Assembly: GCA_037576195.1 (NCBI GenBank)
Contig: CM075101.1
Coordinates: 32,674,001 to 32,738,000, forward strand
Source of the DNA: Phytoseiulus persimilis
Taxonomy: Eukaryota; Arthropoda; Arachnida; Mesostigmata; Phytoseiidae
Reading direction: 5' to 3'
Length of the DNA stretch: 64,000 bases
This document shows, one piece after another, positions 40,332 to 50,601 of the stretch. The notes beneath the pieces are model-generated. The model ran no database searches and was not told where the DNA came from. It worked only from the letters and a program-made list of their open reading frames with translations. The translations under genes and the position numbers were made by a program. Numbering within the stretch: position 1 is the stretch's first letter; the number at the start of each line of letters is the position of its first letter.

Positions 40332-42643
40332 GGAATCGAGCTCAATGATGGCACACGGAGGAACCGCGAGGGATGACGGAATTCAAGTATTCTTGTAGGA
40401 ATCCAAGTATGAATTTGCTCGGGGAGCTAACTGTTCATCTTAGCTCTATCTAGTGAGCATTCAACGATTACACGAGATTTGATCCGGAGGCATAAACAAA
40501 GTGACGGCTCGAATCCTTTCCGAAGATGCTTCATACCTTGTGAAAGTGTCCTATGGTTTGCATTCGCCTGCCACTCGCCTTAAATAAGTACAGAGAGCGA
40601 GAGTGTTCCGGAATTATCGAGATGGCAGAGCCGAAGGTTTCGTGACCCTATTGTGCTTGAACAAGAGCCTTTTCAGGCCCTTATTGTTCCAACGGTTCTT
40701 ATCTAGGCCAAGCTCCGAGTCTACTCTCCAAGTCCGAATTAAGACTCCCCGAAAAGCGGTGGCTGGGGTTGAGGGGATGGGCTCGATCGTTTCGTCACCC
40801 CGGACTCGCGCCACGTGTGGTCGAGAGTGGCAGACTAGAGGGGTTGCGTGATGCACAGCACCAGTAATCGGGCATCAGGACGATGCTTCTGGAGTCCACT
40901 TGACAATCCTCGGGACAGATAAACGAAATGTAGATCGCCACGGATTTGGCGAGGCATTCACGGACCGCCGAATTTCCCACACGAATGGTATCTCGGCCAC
41001 ATTCGAAAAGAATCTCGTCAAGTCTATAGAGATTAAACGGCTCTTATCTGTGGCGATTTTCAAGGTTTTCCCATGCGTGTGAGCCCCTGCAGCTGTGAGA
41101 ATTGCAACCACGCTTCACCAACTATGCCGCTGGCGCAGATCGATTCGAGCAAAAACGGAAATGGCGAAGGCTCGAATTAGGCGGATTGGCGATTTGCGCG
41201 GCACTTTCATTTGCGCGGGGCGGCCCGTTCGAGCGCTGGAATCGGCAGCCGCTCCAGACAGGTTCTCGCTGAAATCGCCCGTCCGAGCGAATCGGGCATT
41301 CGCTCAAAGGAGGTTGCCGCTCAAATCTCGCCCTCGCGGAAATTAGGTTCCGCTCTTTGCGGTCCCACCATGCCGTTGGGTTCGATTCCAGTCAGGAGGG
41401 CGATGGAATCAAGGAGCGTGAATAATTTCCAATCAATGACTGATCAGGGCGCAATCAGTTATTTTCCCGATGTCAACTCAGAGTACCCCACCCCTCTTTT
41501 CAGCGCCTCTCTTCTCGCTTAGCGGGAATGCCGTGGAGGTGGGGTGAATTTCTTTCTTGTAGAGCCGAAGAAGCTTCGGACGAAGCTCTGGGATCATGAT
41601 GCGAAACTCACATGTGGATGAGGCACTCCTTCTCACAGAGCCTGTTTCAATAGGCTCACAAAGCAATCATGCCGGGGCGATTGCGGTGAGCGCGGGGGGC
41701 ATGGCCTCTTTGGTGATCGCCAATACGGCTTTCGAATATTGTACCTCAATATTCGCCATTATGCCATTTTGAAAATCAGAGAAGAATATGAGAGAGAACT
41801 GGAGACAGGGACGAGTACCACATCATGAATACTACGGATAGATAACCAAAAACACAACATGGGACAAGAGTCCCCCGGCCGAGCTGCCGAGGAAAACTCG
41901 GATACCGGTGCTTGAGCCGCGCAGATGAGAGAATGACTTGGAAACGCGAACAGAATGAACTCTCACTTCTCTTTGAAAAAAATACGGCTTTCGAAGGGGT
42001 CGCTTCACCGGTGATCTTTTGCTCCATAGTACCCATCTCTGGAACTCAACTATCGAAAGATACGACCGTTGCTTTTAGAAATTCCAAGGCATTCCATGGA
42101 GTCTGGATCTCCGCTCTCCCGAATAAGCTTTCCTGCATCCGGCTCCAGCCGAGCCTCTCCAATGCGGTCGCGGAGCGCGGATATTGGATTTTCCTGGACA
42201 CCGCTCTATGAAGATTGTGGCCGATAAGTTTCGTGAACGACCATATCCCCTCGTTCCCCCGCTCAAACTTCCTTCAGCTGGGTTTGAATCACTCGCTTCG
42301 CTCCTTCTCGATCTGTGCTTTGACGTCTGATGATCGCTTCTTGGATTCCACCTCATGCAGACTGCCGGAAAGGACGACCGTTTTGCGGACGCACTTAACG
42401 CTCAGTACTTCCTCCAACTGTCTTTCCGATTCACATCGATGATTTACTAGTCTCCACCTCGGGTGCCATCTACTCTACGATCGCAATACGCTTCACATCC
42501 TAATACAGTCAAATTCCTCCATAGTGTATTCGGATATGGTGGACATTCGGTTGTAATGGACTCCTTGCTCGGTTCCAGCGGAGTCTATGGGACTCCCAAT
42601 GTTGAGGATTCCACTTATGTTGGACAAAATTTTCAAAAACTCG
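40332..42643. other. Rest of unit 2: no recognised gene
   Basis: Near-identical copy of 33907-36218, with the same short frames and no domain recognised. Confidence 0.35.
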
Positions 42644-42879
42644 GTCATCGGTTATAGTGAAAAGTGCACGAAAAATTAGGTCTGAGTAGGTCGCAAAGGA
42701 GTGTTGGCCGGAATTCCGTTGATCATTCGAGTTGATCACTAGTTGCGCCATGACGCGCGCACAGGCGCAGTGCAGACTCCGGAACTATAATTTCGAAATG
42801 ATCGGCTCAGAGTATCTTTTTTGCTCTCAAAACGGCTGTCCCAACTTCCTTAGTCTGAGCGAAGCGCACCGACTCGATG

Positions 42880-44040
42880 GAACTGCAGCGTGCTGTTTTG
42901 AGCCTGGAAAAAAAACCTGCCATCATCGGTGATCTCGGAAATGGCAAGAGGCAAGCGGATGTGTGCGCTGAGAGGAACTTGGCGAAGCAAACTATCAGCC
43001 GAATGTGGGACGCAGGAAGATCACAGAGACCTCGGCCATGACAGCGAGCAGCAGTCGGAAACGTATGCGATCGGCGATCTCCGAAGATGTTGAAGTAGCT
43101 CTTCTCAGATGGTCAGACGGAATGCTCGCTGTCAGAGAATTCTTCCGAGTGTAGGCTGGAATTCTGGCAAAGTAATCGGGTCACGACTCCTTCGGGATGC
43201 AGTTGTGGTTGGCTGGGATCGGTTCGAGGCGCGACACGGCATTGTGTTCCGCGGAATCGGCGGAGAAGCTGGAGCTGTTGACGAATGTACGATCGAGAGG
43301 TGGACGACCGAAACCCTCCCAAAGTTGCTCAAGTCGTTTGAACCTGAGGATGTCTTCAATGCCGATGAAACTGCTTCCTCCTACCGTCTGCTGCCGGATC
43401 AGACGATGTGCTTCAAAGGGGATACGTGTTAAGGAGGCTAGAAGAGCGAGGAGAGAGTAACTCCGCTCGTTTGTTTCAACATCGATGGTTCGGGGAAATT
43501 CCGTTGCTCATCATAGGGAAGTCCGAGAAGCCTCGGTGCTTAAGAAACGTCAGACTCCTACATTGGGAATACTTATTCGACAACGAAGCGTGGATGACAT
43601 CGTCGACATCCATCAAATGGCTGCGTCGACTCAACAAACGCTTCGAAGATCAAGGTCGACATGTCTTGCTTCTAATCGACAACTGCTCTGAGCATGCGAA
43701 AGTCTCAACCCTAGATTCTATCACTCTTGCATTTTTCACCCCAAACAGAACGTCCCGACTCCAGCCTTGCGATCGAGTGATAATCAGGATTCCTCAAGTG
43801 AAGTACAGATACTCAATTAACTTCCGTTTGCTCTACAGCATTGATAACAACGTCCTGTTTAAAATCGACTTCCTTCTCGCCATTCAAATGCGTTTATTCC
43901 AATTTGTAAACGAGGGATTGCGCAAGGCGCTGAGACTGAAGATGAAACTCTTGATGACGACAGAGTGATCGCTGAAGAATTGGAAGCATATCCATCGATC
44001 GTTGATCATGTCACCACTTCGATTCTCTGAAGACACAGCT
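42880..44040 (+). pseudogene. Tigger/pogo-like transposase pseudogene
   Basis: The plus strand encodes, in shifting frames, a CENP-B-type helix-turn-helix stretch (IIGDLGNGKRQADVCAE, KQTISRMW), then SRKRMRSAISEDVEVALLRW, a central part with RHGIVFRG and FEPEDVFNADETAS, and later GRHVLLLIDNCSEHAKVS. NADET and DNCSEH correspond to the first two acidic positions of the DDE domain of this family. Several frameshifts and stops (for example after FKGDTC at 43430) make it non-functional. No flanking inverted repeats could be found by eye. Confidence 0.8.
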
Positions 44041-45341
44041 GACCCTTCTCGCGAAGATAACCAGGCCCACAACGCCCAACATTTTGACGGTGGATACATC
44101 TAAGCAATCGGTGTAGGCAGGAAACTGTTACGGTATCGGAACCACTCGCTCGGCAGGCGCAAATTCTGTTGTACGCTGCTCAGTGGAATGTATGGACGAA
44201 CCAACATGTCGAGCAACCATCCGCCGATCCAAGCAGGTGTTTGCCGTGATGTCTCCTAGCCGCAACGGTGCTCCAAGTTGGGTGCAAGACATGCCGCTGA
44301 ACAATCATCGAGCCAAAGTCGTAGGTACTGATACAGTTCCTTGAGGGTTGTCGCGAAAATGTGGCAGTCATCTCTTGAGCTTGGCTTCTCTTTGGGTAGA
44401 CTCCTTCTGACAATTTGCGTGCTTTTGCTGACATTCATTTGAGTTGCGGTTGAGAGCTTGTTGAGCTGCGGACGCTTGCCGCAGATCGTTTCGGAGCCAG
44501 AGACGATCCCAACTGTTGAAGCATGACCGCACTCCTACCATTACTGGTGTTCGGGACGACATGGAGGAAAGCGGAATTCGATGATGCTTGTTCCCGAAGT
44601 TTCGTGTGTATTCAGCGTATTGCATCGCCCAGTCTCAGTGTATGTCGGGGATCTCAGATTTCCTGCCACCTCGGCTCCAACCAGGCTCTCATGGTGCCCA
44701 GCATCAATGTCGCCTTGCCCCGCTGAACATCTTAGGAAAGCCGTTGAGCCAAGGAGCGTCCAAGTCGGGCACTTTCCTTCTCCATGGAGGATCGATGAAG
44801 GAATGAGATCTATAGAGAAACTTCCCATAGGCGGCGAATTCCGACCAGGAACGTTTCCTTCCCCCAAAGAAGGTTGCGAGAGCCGGACTTCGCGATCACC
44901 CCGTATGAACACTGGGCTTGGAAAGTCTTCGGATGCTCCATTTTCCTCGGGTTAGAATGTCTCTGGGCTTTAAGTGTGTTTGGGCTCAAAACATCGGTCC
45001 CCCTCTGAGGCATACTCGGCTGTAAGATCCACGAGCCTCCCTATTCGGGATCCGTCATCGGGCACTCGGATACTATGTTTGGAAGGGCGGTTCCAATCGA
45101 CATAGAATCACTAACTTGGTAAAACCCGTGAGACCCAATGGCTTCCAACGGCGCCTCAAATGATTATGACGTTCCCAAAACCGGTGAAGTTCGCAATTTC
45201 CCGGACTAAGAGGAGAACCTCGGAGGTGCGACATAGGGGTGCATGACACGACACGGGTTGAAGTGAGCGCACGACTTCGTTCCCATCTATTACACAGGCT
45301 GTCGGCGCGCTTCTGAGAGTTAGAAAAGTCCATTTCATATG
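44041..45341. other. No recognised gene
   Basis: Overlapping frames of up to 124 codons occur at 44541-44955 on both strands, but no domain is convincing. It may be older transposon debris. Confidence 0.3.
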
Positions 45342-45349
45342 ATTTAGAC

Positions 45350-45732
45350 CAGGGGTGGGCAAAGTGCGGCCCGCGAGTGGACCACTGTGTTCGAGCAGGG
45401 CCCTGCTCAGCAAGCGCTTGAAAACGCCAAATCGCTTCTATGGAAAAGAGATTCAACATTTCCCACGATATTCCCCAACCTGAGTGAATCTCCTCAACTT
45501 GGTGGACGATCAAGTCGAGTGTTCACTCTTCGATAGGCACATCGAGGTGTTGTGATATTTCTGGAGCTCAGGTTTCTGATGCACCCAAAGGAAACGATTC
45601 CTGAGCTTGAAACCTCATCTTTGGCGGATGTCGCTCTTTGGAGACATGTCACATGGATTAGGATTACTTCGAGCTCGCTGAGATACGTTTCATGTGGCGG
45701 CCCGTAAGTTGCCACCAAGTTGCTCATCCCTG
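45350..45732 (+). mobile_element. hAT-type MITE (383 bp)
   Basis: The ends are imperfect inverted repeats: CAGGGGTGGGCAAAGTGC on the left and, reverse-complemented, CAGGGATGAGCAACTTGG on the right. It is flanked by a perfect 8-bp duplication ATTTAGAC (45342-45349 and 45733-45740), the size made by hAT transposases. It has no transposase of its own. Its interior resembles 21385-21600 and the corresponding piece near 27250-27440. Confidence 0.9.
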
Positions 45733-45740
45733 ATTTAGAC

Positions 45741-46640
45741 ACACAGGCTTCCGATAAGGCTCGTTTGAGGCTCGGTCGAATCTTCACTGAGGTTGACGAC
45801 GCGAGAGTCCCACTAGAGAACGTGAAGGATTGCCATGCGTGAAGCTTCCCAAACGATATGGACGTCATATCGTCAATGTCGCACTCGGAAGCACGATCGG
45901 TTGCACGCGGTTCTTCGCCGCTCTGAAGCTGTATATGCTCAAATCGACGATCTTGCGAGTGCCGTGGCACGAGAATCCGGCCACGTTGAAGCGCGACTAA
46001 ATTCCTGAAGGAAAACATGGACGGAGACTGTGGCTCGGTGAGACGCCTTCTCAGCTCAACTGAATATTTCATGAGCTTGAGCAGAACGCAGAGATCGACT
46101 CAAAGCTCAGTGATATTCCTGGGAGGCGTCGTCCCTCACGGTTCGGTCCTGACATCCATCAAGTCTCTCGAAGATCCGTCTCTCGTGTATGAAGCGCTTT
46201 GCACAGGGGGAGAATCCAGAACCGAAGCTTCATTGAAGTAAGACGACATTTTGGGATGGCACGGGTGACGGAGAGTCTATGGACACATCGCCGACGAAAT
46301 GGTTTCAACCAAATGTATCGAAAGCCGGGATAATGCCTGCAGCGTATCCTACGTCTGAGAGTTCATGGTCGAAGATCGTAACAGATTCCCATATTTTTAG
46401 GCAAAAGTTCGACGGTCAAGTACCCGTCTTTGTGGAGACGTTTCCTTTTCAGAGAGTTTCTCGCGAAAAAAAAAACTCGTAGTAATGATCGATTCCACCC
46501 CAGATTATAGGATCTTAGGAAGGCATCAAGAACAACGGAACAGAGTATCTCGAATGGTCGGATGAGTCATGGGGACTCCCTTCGGATCTGCGCCAAAGGG
46601 TCGTTGTACCACATCGGTCTCCCAGGAATATTAGCTTACA
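45741..46640. other. No recognised gene
   Basis: A 192-codon minus frame (45494-46072) overlaps the MITE and has no domain. I regard it as chance. No other feature is supported. Confidence 0.3.
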
Positions 46641-47260
46641 AGTCTCCAACTTCTTCGATCACGGCAACGGTATCTTGAACAGTGAAGTTCCCCTCTTCGA
46701 GCACGGCGATCGCTCCTGAGGGGGAAGTAATATTCCGCGCTATGAACGTCGGTCCGGGAATGAGTAGTCCCTCCAAAGTTTCGGGAGCGAAGCGATGCCA
46801 CTTTCTACACGGGAAACTAACTCGCCGAGGAAGAGCTCCAGTCGACTCCGGGCCCCCAATCACGCCGCTGGTGGGTTTCTGAAGAGTTATCTCATTGTAA
46901 GTGATAGTTCCCGATCGACTTCCAACCTCTGATCGCTCCCGCTAGATGGCTTTTGTGGGTACATTGCAATGTTCTGGGATCGATCGCATTGTCAGTTCCT
47001 AATGCATCTTGGTAGGTGGGCTCGGCGCGAGGAAGATATCTGAGGGTGAATCTCGGATGCAATTCCGGACGAGGGGAAGGATTCCTGCCTCCATCAATCA
47101 CATCTGCTGACTGGATCGATGACTTATTCGGCGTCCTGATTAACTATCTCTCAAGCCACTCGAACAAGCTTGCGTCCATTGAAGGTCTGTTCAGCGGCCG
47201 AATATATTCTTCAAGTACAAATTATAGGGAGGGGGCCAAGCTTGAGGGATAGACTCGATC
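46640..47260 (+). repeat. Degenerate kinase 5' flank (remnant D)
   Basis: The order of motifs matches copy A 1758-2280: GGCAACGGTATCTTGAACA, CGGCGATCGCTC, GGGAATGAGTAGTCCCTC, AACTCGCCGA, GAGTTATCTCATTGTAAG, TTCCTGCCTCCATCAATCAC. Divergence is much greater than among A, B and C, so this is an older duplication in plus orientation. Confidence 0.65.
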
Positions 47261-48870
47261 ACAGTAGACAGATTTTAGTTTGAACTCGAGCTTGCCTCCT
47301 ACCGGAGAAAGTTCGCGTTTTATGCCGGGAGTTAGCCGCAACGAAAGTGGGCCCACCCAGAAATGTGCTTTGCAGCACTGTCGTCGTGTGGTAAACATCA
47401 CTCGCTCTGCCGCTTCCTGTCAGCGGCTGGCTTCCACTCAACCGATCTTTGAGAGCGATGTGTCGAGTTGATCACGGGTTCAATATTTGAACCCAGTTTG
47501 CACACTCCTGTCACATTCATTGTGCATTGCACGACGTGGACAACGCTCGTAATGCACGGTCATCCGAAACTTGGAACAAAAGGGCTCTCCCAGCTGTCAG
47601 GCCATCGCAGCTCTTCGATTCTCCTCCTCGTCATCGCCATGGAGGACCGGACCAATCGTAAGCAATCGAGCTTCTTGTCTGCTCGTAGGGAGTTCTCCGA
47701 GCAATCGTCAGATAGGTTGGTGACTTCAGACAGAATGAACGAAGATCGTTTATTCTACTCGCTAAGACAGTTCCCCGCGTCCTCGAAAGGTCCGAGTCGG
47801 TGACGAATGTTCTCGACGGCGGTTACGTCGGTGTTCTCAGGACGATGTGTTGCGTCATTCCGTCTCCCGCTAGTAGGAGACTTCAGGATCACTCGACCCA
47901 GATCCATCGAAGGCGAGTATAGGCATTCCAGCGGACGATTTTCGGGCTCTAGCCATACCCTAACATGCTTTGTGTGAAAGGCACGGAGTAATCATCTGAG
48001 GATTCCCTCATGATCACTACAGCCTGGAAGTTCGGGTGTTCTTTCGGGATTATCCACTCACTGCAATGGATCAATCCAAGGTGATTGATGAAATAATTTC
48101 GAAAAATCACCGAAATTTCCAGGCTCTAATCATCACTTCCCCCTTTTACACATTCGGCTCCTCATTGCGCGTCTCTCCTCGAGGAGGTTTCGGCACTATC
48201 AGGCTCAATGCTCGCGTGGATCACCGCGCTCCCATGAGTTTGCAACGGAGACCACTGAATTTGTAGAGGTGGATTCACGGTGGCTGCCTCCTCGGAGGAG
48301 ATTGTTCAAGACATTCAGTGCGCTGGAGAGATAATTATTGACACGTATTTTTCTTTCACTTTGAAAAGCTTGAAAAGCTATGGCGTCCTTGTCTGTGATG
48401 ATTAGTCGCCTGAAGGCGGACAATGCCCGGCGGATGCGGCGGTTTTTGATGCCGAGGCCACGAGAGGATTCGAGGAGGCTTCCCTGAAGCAGAAGTACGG
48501 GGTTGCGTGAGCCATGTGTGCCCGGTTTGGTTGCGCTTCATCTTTCCTTTGAGTCCTCAGCTATCTGGCTCAGTCAATAATGAGCGAAGTGCGAGAGATT
48601 TGTTTGCGATCATTGCAATCATTGGAAAACCAAGGTTTCATTTCAGTACGCGCTCCAACGAACTCTGCTGGCCTCATTGGCTCAATTTTCTCTATCGAAT
48701 CCGCACGGGAACCTGTGAGGTAATACAAGAACCCCTCCGAGAATCCTCCGCACCCTACAGAGTTGACTTTGGCTGTTCAGAGCTCAGTCGTTTACTTGTG
48801 TTTGAGCGTTCAGCGAGTGGAACGTAAGCCTATGAACCGCTTGTTCAGCTACTGAGGTTGAGCCCAATCT
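47261..48870. other. No recognised gene; should have held exons 1-2 of remnant D
   Basis: By position this replaces the kinase start, PH domain and first kinase exon of remnant D. I find no trace of them. Short frames (for example 48036-48266) have no recognised domain. Confidence 0.3.
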
Positions 48871-48879
48871 TCTTTTGTT

Positions 48880-49770
48880 ATCTTTCCGAAAAGGTTCCAA
48901 GACGACTGCTGAGAATAAAATAAGCCTGCGCAAGCACGAGAGTATCGTACCCCGAAGCACAAATCATTCTCTCCTCTTGAATACTCCTCTTGAACTATGG
49001 ATAGGCTTCACTTTGCGAACGAGGAATCGTTGACCGCGATCTGAAGTTGGAGAATCCGCTCCTCGACAGGGGATTGCCTGCCTCTTGGTAGTGGCAGCTC
49101 ACGTCTTCGACACTAAATCTGAATTCTCCCTCAGGCACGACCACGAGAACGTTCTGCGGTTCGCCTCCATACATGGCCCCGGAAATTTGGAGCAGGAACG
49201 AATACGGTCACGCTGTGGACTGGTGGAGCTTGGGAGTGACGATGTATCAGATGATTTCAGGACGATTGCCCTTCTGCGATCGCAACTCCATGTCCGAATC
49301 AATCATTGGCGCAGAGGTGAAGTTCACTTTCAAATTAAGTTCCGACGCCAAAGCGCCCTTGCAGGCTCTCCTCACGTAAAACCCAGGGGAGCGTCACAGC
49401 GGAGGCAGGCGTGATGCCAAAAATCTCAGTGTCGTTTTTACCCTCTTTCCGCAGTATTCCATGGAAAAAGCTTGTCGGTGAGAAATTGAGGCCGCCCTTC
49501 ACGCCAGAGCTCACATCGGGTACCCACACGCGTCACTCCGATACTCAGTTCATATCGGAGAGCGTTCAGCTCACGCCCACGAATACTCGAAAGATAGGAG
49601 CTTTCTCGTCGGGGTCAACACAGCTTGACGAGTTCTGTTTCCGGCGGGTCTCTTGTAACGGAAGCTCATCGAATGGACCGAATATGAATTCTCCCGTATG
49701 ATCTGTTCATCACTTTTTCAAGAATAAACTTTGCCAATGGAGAATTTTCATTACTCGCTCGCTACAGGAC
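48880..49770 (+). pseudogene. AKT-like pseudogene D (exons 3-5 and 3' flank)
   Basis: Fragments of exons 3 and 4 (AGCACAAATCATTCTCTCC, GACCGCGATCTGAAGTTGGA) precede a nearly full exon 5 start at 49135. From 49173 the frame reads [20 protein letters not shown] and ends at a stop after QALLT, where the intact copies continue into the LGGGKRG region. A shifted continuation keeps [13 protein letters not shown] and part of the C terminus. The poly(A) region (AATAAA at about 49723) is recognisable. Missing exons, a premature stop and frameshifts make it non-functional. Confidence 0.8.
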
Positions 49771-50099
49771 ATTGATTTGAGGCAACCAAAGCATTCGACC
49801 GAGTCGAACAGAAACTTTTTCGTCCAAGATGGGAATGAAGGAGGCTGAAAGAAAGGTGTTGGTGCTAACGGCTCGTGTGCATCTTGCTCGACGGGGTTTT
49901 CCAGCCGCTTCAAAGGGAGGTGGGCAAGTATCTCTCACGCACCTCGAAAGGGGAGACCCGAATTACACAGGGGCGTGTATTTATCAGCCGCCCCAGGAAG
50001 AGGAGGCTTCGGCAGTGGCGTAGCGGGAGGGGGCGGAGGGGGGGGGAGCATCACAATCACATCCCTTGCCAGTTATGTTTGCTTGTGACCTGAATCTAC

Positions 50100-50350
50100 T
50101 CGGATCGATGAAGTACCTCCTGAAAACACCCGTAGGATCAGATGAGGCGTTCTGTGGCCGAAGTTCGGAGGAGGAGGATAGCTGGTCAAGCGGAGACAGC
50201 ATGGAGCCCGGAGAAGGAGGTACTTCGTATTTCGTGCCCATGGCACCTTGCTGGGCTCCAACAATTAGCCCCGAAACTGAACTTTGAGGAAGCTCCTCGA
50301 ACGATTCCGCTGTTGAAGGATGTCGAGGGATCACAGTCCTTCCCCACGAT
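50100..50350 (+). pseudogene. AKT-like exon 1 (PH domain) remnant E
   Basis: The stretch around AGAAGGAGGTACTTCGTATT, CACCTTGCTGGGCTCCAA, CCCGAAACTGAACTTTG and GAAGGATGTCGAGGGATCAC follows the PH-domain exon of the intact copies (2690-2860) with many changes and shifts. It lies downstream of the 3' end of D in the same orientation, so it must come from a second copy. Confidence 0.6.
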
Positions 50351-50529
50351 TCTACAGAACGAATCAACGAGTCAAGCGAATGCGATTAGCAAACTCGGAT
50401 GGGGAGCCCGCGAGAAAGAAGATTCGTGGTTCAATAGAGTGATCGTGATAAGATCTGTTCGAGTAGTAGAATGAGGTAAGCTTCAGGCTCGAATGAGGTG
50501 TTAGACTTCCGTAAACGCTGCAGGATTGT

Positions 50530-50601
50530 GGAGCCCAGGGATTCGAGTCGATAACCCGAGCCTATGAGTTCCAACATCGATATGCCTCACTGAGCTCCCG
50601 C
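50530..50601 (-). repeat. tRNA-derived SINE-like segment
   Basis: The 72-nt minus-strand stretch begins GCGGGAGCTCAGTGAGG (A-box-like) and contains GACTCGAATCCC (B-box-like). The ends do not pair as an acceptor stem, so it is not a working tRNA. A SINE head or decayed tRNA pseudogene is the likely reading. Confidence 0.4.

Larger units (their letters stand above)
36219..42643 (+). repeat. Tandem duplication unit 2 (6425 bp)
   Basis: Direct copy of 29921-36218. It ends at AAAACTCGG, after which single-copy sequence starts (TCATCGG). It lacks the 8-bp CAGTTTGT duplication and has three more minisatellite repeats. Confidence 0.95.

Noticed and set aside
42509-42751. Possible mariner-like transposase fragment on the minus strand (NFVQHKWNPQHW)
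   Set aside because: Similarity is limited to a few residues and no catalytic motif is present. The segment is also inside the repeated unit end.
44541-44955. Possible TBC-domain remnant (CMSGISDFLPP on the plus strand)
   Set aside because: Only one short motif resembles the family and the neighbouring residues do not fit. The overlapping frames on both strands argue for chance.
45494-46072. 192-codon minus-strand open frame
   Set aside because: It overlaps the hAT MITE and its target duplication, has no domain, and is most simply chance.
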